A stretch of 64,000 bases of DNA. It comes from Brachybacterium faecium DSM 4810 (GTDB lineage Bacteria > Actinomycetota > Actinomycetes > Actinomycetales > Dermabacteraceae). The notes below the pieces were generated by a model, which worked only from the letters and a program-made list of their open reading frames with translations, did no database searches and was not told the DNA's origin. The stretch covers positions 1,922,001-1,986,000 of the forward strand of contig CP001643.1 of assembly GCA_000023405.1 (NCBI GenBank), read 5' to 3'. Positions 28,397-38,900 of this stretch are shown here, piece by piece (positions within the stretch are counted from its first letter, which is position 1; every line of letters starts with the position of its first letter). Position numbers and translations under genes: made by a program.

Positions 28397-31089
28397 AGCG
28401 CGTCCGCCCGTTCGCCGCGCAGGGTCTGCTCCGACCAGCGCGACAGCGCCGCGCGGTCGATCTTCGAGTTGTGGCGGATGTCGGTGGGCAGCGCGCTCGT
28501 GGTGAACACGGCGACCACCTCCGCGCCGGAGCGGTCCCGCACGGCACGGCGCACGGCCTCCTGGAGGGAGGGCTCGGCGGGGCGGGGCCGGCCGGGCTTG
28601 CCGGGGCGGTAGCCCTCCTGCGTCTCGAGGATCACGACCACCTGCTGGGTGCCGCGGGGGCCGACGACGGCGGCTCCGGCGCGGCGCACGGTGGGCACGG
28701 ACTCCGCCGCGTCCTCGACCTGGACCGGGGTGAAGAGGCCCTCGGCCGTGGCCAGGACGTGATCCGCCCGGCCCTCGACCCACAGCCGCCCCTCGGCGTC
28801 GAGATGGCCGACGTCGCCGGTGGCGTGCCAGCCCTCGAAGCGCATGGAGGTGCGGGTGGTGCGCCAGAGCATCAGGTAGCGGTCGCGCACGTGCGGGGCG
28901 CGCACCAGGATCTCACCGCTCTCGCCGGTCTCCTGGGTGATCTCGCCGGTGGTGCGGCCCTGTTCGTCCATCGCCGCGATGGCGATCTCGACGCGCGGCA
29001 CGGGGCGGCCGACGCACACGCCGGAGCCCTCCCCCGCCGCGTCGATCCCCTCGAGGTCGATCGCGGCCACGGCCAGGCATTCGGTCATGCCGTACGGGGT
29101 CAGGGCCCGCGCGGCGGGCATCAGGCTGCGCAGCTCGCGCAGCAGGTGCGCCGGGATCGGTGCGCCGGCGGAGAAGAAGCTCGCCGCCTGCGCCAGGGCG
29201 GCGCGTCCGGTGGCGTCGAGCTGGTCGGCGGTGTCGATGATGTTGCGCAGCGCGGCCGGAGCGGTGAACACGGCCGGTCGGCCGAGGGCCGCGATGGCTT
29301 CCGCGAGAGCCGGAGCGGTGAGGTCGCCGGGGCGCATGATGTCCATCGCCGGCACCACCGTCGGCGCGCCGAGCGCCGGGCCGAGCAGGGCGAAGGTCGC
29401 GAAGCCGGCCACCAGGCCGCGCTCGGGGTCGAGCTGCAGGGTGTCCCCCACAGCGGCGAACATCGCCCCGAGCTGGCGATGCGTGAGCACGGCGCCCTTG
29501 GCCGGCCCGGTGGAGCCGGAGGTGAACAGGATCGCGGCGTCCGCATCGGGAGCGGGGAAGGCCGCGTCCAGCGGCGCGCCGAGCTCGCGCATCATCGAGC
29601 CGGAGCGGGCCAGCTCCGCGATCGAGGTCTCCACGCCGAGGGCGACGCGGTCCACGGTGGGCAGCTGCTCGACCGAGAGGCGGCGGCCGGGCCAGCCCAG
29701 CGCACGGGCGCCGACGAGGGCGCGCTTGATGCCGATGAACCAGTCCGGGTGGGAGCCGATGACCGCGCGGGTCAGTCCCGGGATGCCGAGGCCCGCATCG
29801 GCGACCACCGCGACCGCGCCGATGCGGAAGCAGGCGTAGAGCACGCCGGTGAGGTCCGCGCCGGGGGTGATCAGGAGGCTCACCCGGTCCCCGGGGCGCA
29901 CGCCGTGGGCGAGGAGCCCGGCGGCGATGTCGTCGACCCGGCGGTTCAGCAGCGACCAGGAGATCTCTCGCGGCTCGCCGTCCTCGGCGGCGAGCTCGAC
30001 GACGGCCGCGCGGCGGGCGTGCTGCGGGTCCTCGGCGAGCTCGGCGATGCGGGCGCCGATGGGATGCTGCGGGGCCGGTTCGGCGTAGGAGGAGACGGGG
30101 CGCCATGCGGGCGCCTCGGTGCGGGGCTGCTCGGCGGTGCCGAAGGTGGTCGCGAGCCAGTCGGCGACCAGACCGGCGACGTCGGCGTCCTCCCACACCA
30201 GGTGGGAGGCCGTCTCGAAGCGGTGCACGTCCGCATGGGGCACGCGCTGGATGAGGTCGCGCAGGAAGCGGTCCGAGAAGGTGATGTCCCGCGGCCCCCA
30301 GGCGAAGAGCGTGGGGACGTGGAGATCCTTGATGCCCTCGGCGACCCGTTCGAGGGTCGCGCGGGAGGGATGGTCGGCGGCCGCCGGGATGTCGGCCACG
30401 AACTGGTCGATGCCGCGGCGTCGGGCGCGGCCGCGGTACGGGGCGAGGTAGGCGTCCTGCACCTCGCGCGGCAGCGCCGGCTTCGACAGCGCCAGGGTGG
30501 TGCGCAGGAACGCATCGGTGAGCGAGGTCGAGGCGGTGCGGAAGCCGGGGGCGGTCGCCAGCTGCAGCGCCTTGGGGAGGGTCTCCTCGAGCTTCTGGTG
30601 CACGCCGGTGTTGGTGAGGATCATCCCGGCCAGGTCGTGGCGGTTGTCCAGGGCCCATCCGGCGGAGATCAGGCCGCCCCAGTCGTGGCCGACGGTCACC
30701 ACCGGGCCGCGCAGCGACAGCGCGTCGGTGAGCAGCGACAGGTCGGTGATCCGGTCCTGGTAGCGGCGGGTCACGCCGGTGCGCTCGGAGTAGCCCATCT
30801 CGAGCTGGTCGACCGCGATGAGGCGCCAGGGGATGTCGTCCCGCACCAGCGAGCGGAACAGGAAGGAGTAGGTGGGGTTGCCGTGGACCGCCAGCAGGGT
30901 GCCGCGGGGGCGGATGCCGCGCTCGGCCAGCAGCGGGCCGGAGTCCAGCAGGTGCCAGCGGCGGGGCTCGCCGGTGTGGTCGCGCACCTCGAGGGTGCGG
31001 TGGAGCCGCGGGTCCACGCCGGGCTGCTCGGGGTGCTGGGTGCTCTCGGGGGCCGCCGCGCGGCGCCGTCCCGTGCCGGGGGTGCTCAC
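28393..31089 (-). CDS. oleBC: OleBC fusion: beta-lactone decarboxylase plus beta-lactone synthetase
   Basis: 898 residues. Residues 1-320 form an alpha/beta hydrolase of the haloalkane-dehalogenase type with nucleophile Asp136 (GHDWGG), acid Asp268 and His296, as in OleB. Residues 345-898 form an AMP-binding enzyme with TSGSTGPAKG at 523-532 and GWHATGDVG further on, as in OleC. OleC closes the hydroxy acid to a beta-lactone using ATP, and OleB decarboxylates it to a cis-olefin. Such fusions are known in actinobacteria. The GTG start overlaps the oleA stop. Confidence 0.9.
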   Translation of the reverse strand: MSTPGTGRRRAAAPESTQHPEQPGVDPRLHRTLEVRDHTGEPRRWHLLDSGPLLAERGIRPRGTLLAVHGNPTYSFLFRSLVRDDIPWRLIAVDQLEMGYSERTGVTRRYQDRITDLSLLTDALSLRGPVVTVGHDWGGLISAGWALDNRHDLAGMILTNTGVHQKLEETLPKALQLATAPGFRTASTSLTDAFLRTTLALSKPALPREVQDAYLAPYRGRARRRGIDQFVADIPAAADHPSRATLERVAEGIKDLHVPTLFAWGPRDITFSDRFLRDLIQRVPHADVHRFETASHLVWEDADVAGLVADWLATTFGTAEQPRTEAPAWRPVSSYAEPAPQHPIGARIAELAEDPQHARRAAVVELAAEDGEPREISWSLLNRRVDDIAAGLLAHGVRPGDRVSLLITPGADLTGVLYACFRIGAVAVVADAGLGIPGLTRAVIGSHPDWFIGIKRALVGARALGWPGRRLSVEQLPTVDRVALGVETSIAELARSGSMMRELGAPLDAAFPAPDADAAILFTSGSTGPAKGAVLTHRQLGAMFAAVGDTLQLDPERGLVAGFATFALLGPALGAPTVVPAMDIMRPGDLTAPALAEAIAALGRPAVFTAPAALRNIIDTADQLDATGRAALAQAASFFSAGAPIPAHLLRELRSLMPAARALTPYGMTECLAVAAIDLEGIDAAGEGSGVCVGRPVPRVEIAIAAMDEQGRTTGEITQETGESGEILVRAPHVRDRYLMLWRTTRTSMRFEGWHATGDVGHLDAEGRLWVEGRADHVLATAEGLFTPVQVEDAAESVPTVRRAGAAVVGPRGTQQVVVILETQEGYRPGKPGRPRPAEPSLQEAVRRAVRDRSGAEVVAVFTTSALPTDIRHNSKIDRAALSRWSEQTLRGERADAL

Positions 31090-32117
31090 CACTGGACCTC
31101 CATCATCGCCGTGTTCAGTCCGGAGCCCACGCCCATCAGCAGCACGCGCTGGCCGCACTGGACCTGGTCCTGGATGTGCGCGAGGGTCATCGGCACCGCC
31201 TCGGCGGCGATGTTCCCCCAGTCCGGGAAGGTCACCGGGATGCGCTCCATGCCCACTCCCGTGATCTTCGAGAAGTTGCGGGTGTAGACCATCGAGACCT
31301 GGTGCGGGATCACGTAGTCGATGCTCTTGAAATCCAGGCCCGCGTCGTTCGCGCCCTTCCAGGTGTCCACGATCAGGCCGATGCCGTTCTCCAGCAGACC
31401 GGCGGAGTCGGTGCGCATGTCCTGCATGTTCGCCACGCACAGCTCATGGTGCTCGGTGCCGGCGCGAGCCTGGGTGACCTTCAGGCGGTGGCCCTCGGGG
31501 TGCTCATCGGCCGGGCCCAGCACGGCGGCCGCCGCGCCCGAGCCCAGCGTGAGCGAGGCGAACTGGTTGTTGAAGTCGTCGCGGGTGGAGTTCTTCGCGT
31601 TGATCCGATCGATCGTGCCGCGCTGGACCTCCTCGACGTCCTCCGCACCGACGATCAGGGCGTACTTGATCTGGCCGGAGTCGATCATCCCGGCGGCCAT
31701 CGCCATGGCGTTGACGAAGCCGAGGCAGGCGTTGGTGATGTCGAAGTTCATGCAGCTGCTGGGCATGCCCAGGGAGTGGTGGATCCCGGTGGAGACCGCC
31801 GGTTCCAGATGCTGCCGGGAGACGGAGGCGTTGATGAGCAGCCCCACCTGGTCGCGCATGATGCCGGCCTTGGCCATGGCGCGCTCGGCGGCGAGCACCA
31901 CACCCTGCTTCCAGCCGTTCTCGCGATCACGCCACCAGCGGCGCTCGTAGACGCCGGCCACCCGCTGCAGCACCCCCTTGGGCAGACGCAGCCGCTTCCG
32001 CGCCGGGGAGAGCATCTCGTCGATCTCGTCCGACGTCACCGTCACCTGCGGCAGGGTCATCTCGACCGCCAGCAGGCTGGTGTTCGCGTGGACGATCCCT
32101 GTGTTCCCGTTCCCCAT
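31086..32117 (-). CDS. oleA: OleA: thiolase-fold acyl-CoA condensing enzyme
   Basis: 343 residues of the KAS III-like thiolase fold. The catalytic triad is Cys131 (TNACLGF), His272 (IPHQVS) and Asn302 (WGNIA). Glu105 in RQHLEP lies where OleA uses a glutamate from the partner subunit. OleA joins two fatty acyl-CoAs head to head, giving a 2-alkyl-3-keto acid. The ATG is preceded by GAGGTAGC. It heads the oleA-oleBC-oleD operon. A FabH assignment is less likely given the neighbours. Confidence 0.9.
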   Translation of the reverse strand: MGNGNTGIVHANTSLLAVEMTLPQVTVTSDEIDEMLSPARKRLRLPKGVLQRVAGVYERRWWRDRENGWKQGVVLAAERAMAKAGIMRDQVGLLINASVSRQHLEPAVSTGIHHSLGMPSSCMNFDITNACLGFVNAMAMAAGMIDSGQIKYALIVGAEDVEEVQRGTIDRINAKNSTRDDFNNQFASLTLGSGAAAAVLGPADEHPEGHRLKVTQARAGTEHHELCVANMQDMRTDSAGLLENGIGLIVDTWKGANDAGLDFKSIDYVIPHQVSMVYTRNFSKITGVGMERIPVTFPDWGNIAAEAVPMTLAHIQDQVQCGQRVLLMGVGSGLNTAMMEVQW

Positions 32118-32224
32118 CAGCGTGAGCTACCTCGTCGTTCCGTGTGGCTGTCGTCGTCGCATGGTCGCCTCACCAGGCCCGGCACATGCATCCGCCATTG
32201 TCCCACCTGCGCCTGGGGAGTCCC

Positions 32225-33202
32225 TCATTCGGTGGTGGATCCCACGTCGACCCCCGGGCCCTCCCCCTCGAGGTGATGACCGAGGTGGTGACGGGCGAAG
32301 GCGAGGCTCTGCCGCAGCGTGCGCTCGCGGACCTCCGCGTTGCTGCTGGTGGTGACCTCGAGCAGCACGGAGCCCTCCCAGCCGCGGTTGGCCAGTCGGC
32401 GCAGCACCTCGGCGCACGGCTGGTTGCCCTCCCCCGGCGGCAGGTGCTCGTCCTTGGTGGTCCGCCCGGAGCCGTCCGCCAGATGCAGGTGGGTCAGCCG
32501 GTCCCCCAGCCGCTCGATCATCTCGAGCGCATCGTCGCCGGCGGTCGCGGCATGGGAGAGGTCGACGGTGACGTGGGCGTACTCCTCGTCGGTGGGGTCG
32601 TGGTCGGGCAGGTAGTTCAGCAGCTCCCGCACGCCCAGCCGCCACGGGTACATGTTCTCCACCGCGATCGCGATCCCGTGCTCCTGCTCGAGCCGGGCCA
32701 CGCCGTCGACGAAGCCGCGCGCGTACTTGCCCTGCCACCGGAACGGCGGGTGCGCGACGATCGTGGGCACCTCGAGCTCCTTGGCGATCTCGAGGGTGCG
32801 CTCGATCTTGATCCAGGCGTCCCGGCCCCACAGCCCCTGCAGGAGGAACAGCGTCGGGGCGTGCAGCGAGAGGATCGGCAGCTCGTAGCGCTGCGAGTAC
32901 TCGCGCAGGATCTCCGGGTCCTGGCTGTCCCGCGGATAGGAGACCATCACCTCCATGCCGTCGTACCCGATCTCGTGGGCGAGGCGGAACGCCTCCTCGA
33001 CCCCCGCGGGGAACACGGACGAGGTGGACAGACCCACCGGGATGCGGCGCTGCGGGTGCTGCTCGCTGCGCGGATCACCCGCCGAGAGCCGCCGCGAGAG
33101 CTTCTCCCGGGCGGAGCGGTTCGCGCTGCTGGGCCGGGTGTACGGCTTGCGGGCACCGTCTCGCGGTGCGTCCGTCGGCTGACGGTCACGGCGTCGAGTC
33201 AC
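32225..33202 (-). CDS. Sugar phosphate isomerase/epimerase-like TIM-barrel protein
   Basis: 325 residues from GTG 33202, which has a strong GGAGG. After a basic 45-residue start comes an AP endonuclease 2-type TIM barrel: IPVGLSTSSVFP, HAPTLFLLQG, VAVENMYPW-like IAVENMYPW, VTVDLSHAATAG and HLHLADGSG, whose His, Glu and Asp residues form the metal site of xylose isomerase-like enzymes. The substrate is unknown. It lies 107 nt upstream of oleA on the same strand and may or may not share its transcript. Confidence 0.82.
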   Translation of the reverse strand: MTRRRDRQPTDAPRDGARKPYTRPSSANRSAREKLSRRLSAGDPRSEQHPQRRIPVGLSTSSVFPAGVEEAFRLAHEIGYDGMEVMVSYPRDSQDPEILREYSQRYELPILSLHAPTLFLLQGLWGRDAWIKIERTLEIAKELEVPTIVAHPPFRWQGKYARGFVDGVARLEQEHGIAIAVENMYPWRLGVRELLNYLPDHDPTDEEYAHVTVDLSHAATAGDDALEMIERLGDRLTHLHLADGSGRTTKDEHLPPGEGNQPCAEVLRRLANRGWEGSVLLEVTTSSNAEVRERTLRQSLAFARHHLGHHLEGEGPGVDVGSTTE

Positions 33203-33253
33203 GGCACCTCCTCGGAATGGACAGGCGTGGTCAGTATGCAACAGCCCGCCGCC

Positions 33254-33259
33254 TAGACT
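33254..33259 (+). promoter_or_regulatory. -10 box of a leaderless promoter for the Eis-like gene
   Basis: TAGACT, 7 nt before the ATG at 33267. Confidence 0.55.
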
Positions 33260-33266
33260 CCTCCCC

Positions 33267-34541
33267 ATGCCTGTTCGTGACCTGACCACCGAGGATTTCC
33301 TCGCCTACAAGACGGTGAGCGCCGGAGCCTTCAGCGGTTTCTTCGACCCCTCCGCGCCCGGCGCCCCGCAGGGCTTCTCCCCTGCCGAGACCGCGCTCGG
33401 CATCGACGCCGCGACCCTGCCCGGCGGCCTCGAGGGGGTCATCGCGGCCGGTGCCCGGATCCGCCATGACCGCCTCGCCCTGGGCGGCGGCACCGCCCGC
33501 TGCGGCGGCATCGCCGGGCTCGCCGTGCACCCGGCGCATCGCGGCGACGGGCTGTTCGGGACGCTGCTCACCGAGGTCCTCGCGCGCTGCCGGGACGAGA
33601 GGATGGCGCTGTCGATGCTGTACCCCTCGAATCCGGCGATCTATCGCCGTTTCGGCTACCAGGTGGTCGCTCGCGGCCAGTCGCTGATCGTGCCACTCGT
33701 GGATCTGCAGCGGATCCCGGCGGTCCCGGGGCGGCGCCTGGTGCCGGTCACCGCGGAGACGATGCCGCGCCTGCGGGAGCTGTACCACCGCCTGAGCGCG
33801 GGGGACAACGCGATGCTGCGGCGGGAGGGGCCGCTGTTCCCCGAGGAGCTGCCCGGCGGCGGCTGGTCGGCGCTGCTGCTCGTGGACGAGGACGGCGCGG
33901 ACCGCGGGTACGTGTCCTGGACGCGGCGGGCCGACGCGGCGGACGGCGTCGGCCTCGAGGTGCACGAGCTCTTCGGCCGCTCGCGCGAGGATCGCCTCGC
34001 GCTGCTGCGCTCGCTGGGTTCCTGGTCGACGGTGACGGAGCTGATCCGGCTGCGGCTGCGCACCGAGGACCCGGTGCTGGACGTGCTGCCCGGGGGCGGG
34101 GCGCGCCCCGATCCGCGGCCCGTGCCGCTGGTGATGATGCGCGTCATCGACACGGCCGCGACCCTGCGCGCCCGCCGGGCGCCGGCCGGGCTGGCCGGTG
34201 CTGTGCGGCTCGTCGTCGAGGACGCGACGGTCCCGGCCGGCACCTGCGCCGCCGCGGGGACGTTCCTCGTCACCGCCGCCGAGGGTGCGCTCACGGCCGT
34301 CCCGGCGGCGGGCAACAGGGCGGAGAGGGGCAGCGGTGCGGAGCCGGAGGCCGGCGCTGCGGAGGCGTCGCTGGGCACCGCGCGGCTCGACATCCATGCC
34401 GCCTCGCTGCTCCTGGTGGGCGGGCGCACCCTCGCCGATGCCCGCCGGCTCGGTCTCTCCGCCGAGGCCGATCCGGCTGCCGAGGGCTTCCTGGACACGC
34501 TGCTGGCCGGTCCCCGGCCGAGCGTCCTGGACGCCTTCTGA
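33267..34541 (+). CDS. Eis-like GNAT N-acetyltransferase
   Basis: 424 residues, the three-part layout of Eis: an N-terminal GNAT domain with acetyl-CoA motif VHPAHRGDGLFGTL (87-100), a second degenerate GNAT domain and a C-terminal sterol-carrier-like domain. Tyr126 in IYRRFGY and the C-terminal phenylalanine correspond to the acid and the terminal carboxylate used by Mycobacterium Eis. Eis relatives acetylate aminoglycosides and other polyamines; the natural substrate here is unknown. The TAGACT box 7 nt upstream indicates a leaderless mRNA. Confidence 0.85.
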   Translation: MPVRDLTTEDFLAYKTVSAGAFSGFFDPSAPGAPQGFSPAETALGIDAATLPGGLEGVIAAGARIRHDRLALGGGTARCGGIAGLAVHPAHRGDGLFGTLLTEVLARCRDERMALSMLYPSNPAIYRRFGYQVVARGQSLIVPLVDLQRIPAVPGRRLVPVTAETMPRLRELYHRLSAGDNAMLRREGPLFPEELPGGGWSALLLVDEDGADRGYVSWTRRADAADGVGLEVHELFGRSREDRLALLRSLGSWSTVTELIRLRLRTEDPVLDVLPGGGARPDPRPVPLVMMRVIDTAATLRARRAPAGLAGAVRLVVEDATVPAGTCAAAGTFLVTAAEGALTAVPAAGNRAERGSGAEPEAGAAEASLGTARLDIHAASLLLVGGRTLADARRLGLSAEADPAAEGFLDTLLAGPRPSVLDAF

Positions 34542-34594
34542 CCCCGCCTTCCCACCCCTTCGCCGACCGCCCCTCGACCCCGGAGCACTCCCGC

Positions 34595-35203
34595 ATGGCC
34601 AAGCTGCATTTCAAGTACGGAGCGATGAACTCCGGCAAATCCGACACCCTGATCAAGACCGCCTACAACTACGACGAGAGAGGCCTGGCGACCCTCACGG
34701 TGAAGCCAGCTCTCGATACGAAGGGCGAGGACTGGGTGGTGGCACGCGGCGGCGCGAAGCGCCTGGTGGACGTGCTCGCCTGTGCCGGCGAGGACCTGCG
34801 CGCCCGGGTGAACGCGACGGCCGACGAGCGCGGGCTGCGCCCGCTGCACTGCGTGCTGGTCGACGAGTCGCAGTTCCTCGAGCCCGCGCAGATCGACGAC
34901 CTGTTCCGCATCGCGAAGCACGATGGCGTCTCGGTGATCTGCTATGGGCTGCGCTCCGACTTCCGCACCTCGATGTTCCCCGGTGCCTCGCGGCTGTTCG
35001 AGCTGGCGGACAACATCGAGAAGCTGCCCACGATGTGCCGCTGCGGCTCGCAGGCGGAGTTCAACTGCCGCGCCGTGGGCGGCCGCTTCGTCTTCGAGGG
35101 CTCGCAGGTCGCGATCGACGGTGCCGAGACGACGTACATGTCGCTGTGCGGGCCCTGCTTCATGCAGGAAGAGGAACGCGCCGGCGCCACCGTGCTGGGG
35201 TGA
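34595..35203 (+). CDS. tdk: Thymidine kinase
   Basis: 202 residues of the type II thymidine kinase family. The P-loop is GAMNSGKS (9-16), with VDESQFLEP as the Walker B/catalytic segment, YGLRSDFRTSMFPGS-like YGLRSDF and the structural zinc ligands CRC ... CGPC. It phosphorylates thymidine in the salvage pathway. The reading frame starts at ATG 34595 with CCGGAG upstream, 53 nt behind the Eis-like gene, so the two may be co-transcribed. Confidence 0.95.
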   Translation: MAKLHFKYGAMNSGKSDTLIKTAYNYDERGLATLTVKPALDTKGEDWVVARGGAKRLVDVLACAGEDLRARVNATADERGLRPLHCVLVDESQFLEPAQIDDLFRIAKHDGVSVICYGLRSDFRTSMFPGASRLFELADNIEKLPTMCRCGSQAEFNCRAVGGRFVFEGSQVAIDGAETTYMSLCGPCFMQEEERAGATVLG

Positions 35204-35252
35204 CACCGGCGCGTGCCGGGGCGTCGGGGGCTGGGAGCCCTCGGAGCAGCTC

Positions 35253-35645
35253 TCAGGAGCTCAGGGGACGGTCCTCGCCGACCTCCGCGTCGCCGCCCGC
35301 GCTGGCGCTGTCCGAGGACCGCGCGGCCAGGGACGAGGCGTCGGCCGAGGCGTCGGAGCCCTCATCGTCCGAGCCGCCGAGCCGCTCCTTGGCGGAGTCC
35401 GCAGCGCCGGCCACGGCCTCCTGGGCCTTCGAGGCGACCTCGGGTCCCTTCTCCTTGACGGTCGAGGCGGTGTCCTGCGCGACCTTCGTCGCGGTCTCCT
35501 TGGCCTGGGTGGCGCGGCGCTGCACCTCGGGATCCTCGGCGACGCGGTGGGCGGTGCGCTCGAGCGATTCGTAGGGTCCGCGGCCGGCGCGGGAGCCGAT
35601 CACGAAGCCGATCGCGAGTCCGGCCAGGAAAATGAACTTCTTCAT
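35253..35645 (-). CDS. Small membrane-anchored protein, YtxH-like
   Basis: 130 residues: a single N-terminal hydrophobic helix (KFIFLAGLAIGFVIGSRAG), then a charged helical Ala/Glu/Lys region with repeated TAxKVAQ-like heptads and an acidic Ser/Asp-rich tail. This is the pattern of YtxH and similar stress-related envelope proteins, but no function can be assigned. ATG 35645 follows GGAGG. The gene is convergent with tdk and divergent from putA. Confidence 0.75.
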   Translation of the reverse strand: MKKFIFLAGLAIGFVIGSRAGRGPYESLERTAHRVAEDPEVQRRATQAKETATKVAQDTASTVKEKGPEVASKAQEAVAGAADSAKERLGGSDDEGSDASADASSLAARSSDSASAGGDAEVGEDRPLSS

Positions 35646-35950
35646 CACTGCCTCCAGCATCGTCGGGGGATGTGACTGCATCGTGCCACAGGCCCCCACC
35701 GCGGCGAGGTCGCACCGACCGACCGGTCCCGCGAGGGCGGGGCCGCGGGAGTGCCGCCTCGTCGGTCTGCGTCGGTCCTCGTCGGCCCGCTCCGAGAGGC
35801 CGGCGCCGGCCTGTGCCGGGCCCTTCGGAGCTCACCGCCGGGGCCGAGAGGACATACGATCAGGGCACGGCGACGGCGTGGTCCCCCGGGACCGTCCGCT
35901 CGCCGCCGCACTGCACCGTCGCCGTGATCCCGAACGAGGAGAAGACTCCG

Positions 35951-38900
35951 TTGTCCCCCGTGCACCCCTCGCAGTCCCCGCTCGATGACCCCCGCCGCAT
36001 CCCGACCGTCGAGGACGTCGCGGCGCAGGTGCGCTCCTGGGTGGACGCCGCCGCCACCCGCCCCGTGCCGGGCGCGGCGACGATGCTCTCGGACCTGCTG
36101 CGGGACCCGAAGGGCCTGGACTTCACCCTCGCCTTCGTCGACCGGGTGATCCGTCCGGAGGATCCGCGGGCCGCCGCGGTGGAGCTGCGCCGGCTCGCGC
36201 AGGATCCGCCGGCCTTCCTGCCCGCGCCGCTGCGGCGCGCGGTCGCCCTCGGAGGCGCCGCCTCGCGCCTCGCCCCCTCGGTCGTGGTCCCCACCGCGCA
36301 GGCGGCGATGCGGCGGATGGTGGGGCATCTGATCCTCGATGCGCGGCCCGGCCCGCTGGGGGCCTCGATCACGCGCCTGACGGCGGACGGCACGCATCTC
36401 AACATCAATCTGCTGGGCGAGGCCGTGCTCGGCGCGCAGGAGGCGGCCCGACGGCTCGAGGGGGTGCGCGAGCTGGTGGCCCGGCCCGACGTCGACTACG
36501 CCTCCATCAAGGTCTCCTCGATCGTCGACCATCTGCCGCTGTGGGCCGCGGCGGAGACCGTCGACCACATCGTCGAGACGCTGCTGCCGCTGTACCTCGA
36601 GGCCGCCCGCGCCGAGCGTCCCACCTTCCTCAACATGGACACGGAGGAGTACCGCGACCTGGAGCTGACCCTGCAGGTCTTCGAGAAGCTGCTGGACCGC
36701 CCGGAGCTCGCCATGTTGCAGGCCGGGATCGTGCTGCAGGCCTACCTGCCCGACGCCCCCTCCGCCATGTCCCGGCTGCGTCGCTTCGCCGAACGTCGCA
36801 TCGCGGAGGGCGGGGCACCGATCAAGGTGCGTCTGGTCAAGGGCGCCAACCTCTCGATGGAGCAGGTGGACGCCTCGGTGCACGGCTGGCCCCAGGCCCC
36901 GCTGCTGTCGAAGGAGGAGACCGACGCGCAGTACAAGCGCATGCTGCTCGAGGCGCTGGACCCCGAGAAGCTCGCCGCCGTGCATCTCGGGGTCGCAGGC
37001 CACAACCTCTTCGACGTCGCCTTCGCGCATCTGCTGATGCGCGAGCGCGCCATCCCCACCGGGCCCGGGCACGGCGTCGAGTTTGAGATGCTCGCCGGCA
37101 TGGCCCCGGGCCAGCAGGCGGTGGTGCGCGAAGCGACCGGCACCATGCGGCTGTACGTGCCGGTCGTCCATCCCCGCCACTTCGACGTCGCCGTCTCCTA
37201 CCTGGTGCGCCGCCTCGAGGAGAACGCCTCCTCGCAGAACTTCCTCTCGGCCGCGTTCGAGCTGGACAGCTCCGAGGAGCTCTTCTCCCGCGAGCAGGAC
37301 CGCTTCGCGCGGGCGCTCGAGCGTGCCCTGCGCGAGACCTCGGTGGCGACCCATCGCGACCAGGACCGCCGCGACGAGGCCCGTGACGCGCACGGGGTCG
37401 TGCCCCTCGGCTCCCCGGCGCTGCCGGCGGTGCCCGGCGCCTTCCGCAACACTCCCGACACGGACCTGTCGACTCCCGCGAACCAGGAGTGGGCCGCTCG
37501 GATCACCCACCGCATCCGCGGCTCCGAGCTCGGTGAGGCCGAGGCACGCGCCGCCCGCCGCGAGAGCGTCGAGGAGGTCGACGCCACGCTCACGGCGGCG
37601 CTCGAGGCGCAGCCCGCGTGGGAGGCGCTCGGCGTGGAGAAACGGGCGACGATCCTGCGCCGGGTGGCGGGCACCCTCGCCGCGCACCGGGCCGAGCTGC
37701 TGGAGGTGATGGCCGCAGAGACCGGCAAGACCCTCGAGCAGGGCGATCCCGAGGTCAGCGAGGCGATCGACTTCGCGCTCTTCTACGCGGAGCAGGCCGA
37801 GCAGCTGGCAGCGCTCGAGGACCTGAGAGCGCAGGCAAGGCCGCTGACCCTGGTCACCCCGCCGTGGAACTTCCCCGTCGCGATCCCCACCGGCGGGACG
37901 CTCGCCGCGCTCGTCACCGGCAGCGCCGTGATCATGAAGCCGGCGCCCCAGTCCCGCCGCTGCGGAGCGCTCATCGGGCGCCTGCTGCACGAGGCCGGTG
38001 TGCCCGATGGGGTGTTCACCCTCGTCGACGTGCCGGAGGACGAGGTGGGGCGGTCCCTGATCGCCGATCCGCGGGTGTCCCAGCTGATCCTCACCGGTGC
38101 CTCGGACACCGCGGCGCTGTTCGCCTCCTGGCGGCCGGAGCTGCGGATCCTCGCCGAGACCAGCGGCAAGAACTCCATCATCGTGACCCCGCAGGCGGAT
38201 CTCGACCTGGCCGCCCACGACGTCGCCGCGAGCGCCTTCGGGCATGCGGGTCAGAAATGCTCGGCGGCCTCGCTCGTGATCACCGTCGGCTCGGTCACCA
38301 CCTCGCGCCGCTTCTCGGCCCAGCTGGCCGACGCAGTGCTGAGCCTGCACGTGGGGATGCCCACCGACCCGACCGTGCAGATGGGTCCGGTGATCGAGCC
38401 GCCCGGGGAGAAGCTCCGCTCGGGGCTCACCGAGCTCGCGGAGGGCGAGACGTGGCTGTCCCGTCCGCGGCAGCTGGACGAGGGCGGTCGAGTCTTCTCC
38501 CCGGGCGTGCGCACCGGGGTGCAGGAGGGGTCGGCGTTCCACCTCACCGAGTACTTCGGGCCGGTGCTCGGCGTGATCCACGCCGAGACGCTCGAGGAGG
38601 CGGTGCGGATCCAGAACGGCACGGCCTTCGGGCTCACCGCCGGGCTGCACTCCCTGGAGCCCTCGGAGATCGCCTGGTGGACCGAGCACGTGGAGGCCGG
38701 GAACCTCTACGTCAACCGCGGCATCACGGGGGCGATCGTGCAGCGGCAGCCCTTCGGCGGCTGGAAGCGCTCCGCGATCGGGCAGACCGCCAAGGCCGGC
38801 GGCCCGAACTATCTCGTGCACCTGATGGACTGGGCCGACGCCGCGGCCGTGCCGGACGCTCTCGCCGAGGCGGACGCCTGGCTGGCCGAGGCCCGGCACA

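Noticed and set aside
32118..32224. A short upstream frame before oleA (ATG to TAG, about 23 codons)
   Set aside because: It lacks a ribosome site, a TAnnnT box at the right distance and any codon bias that would suggest a sensor peptide.
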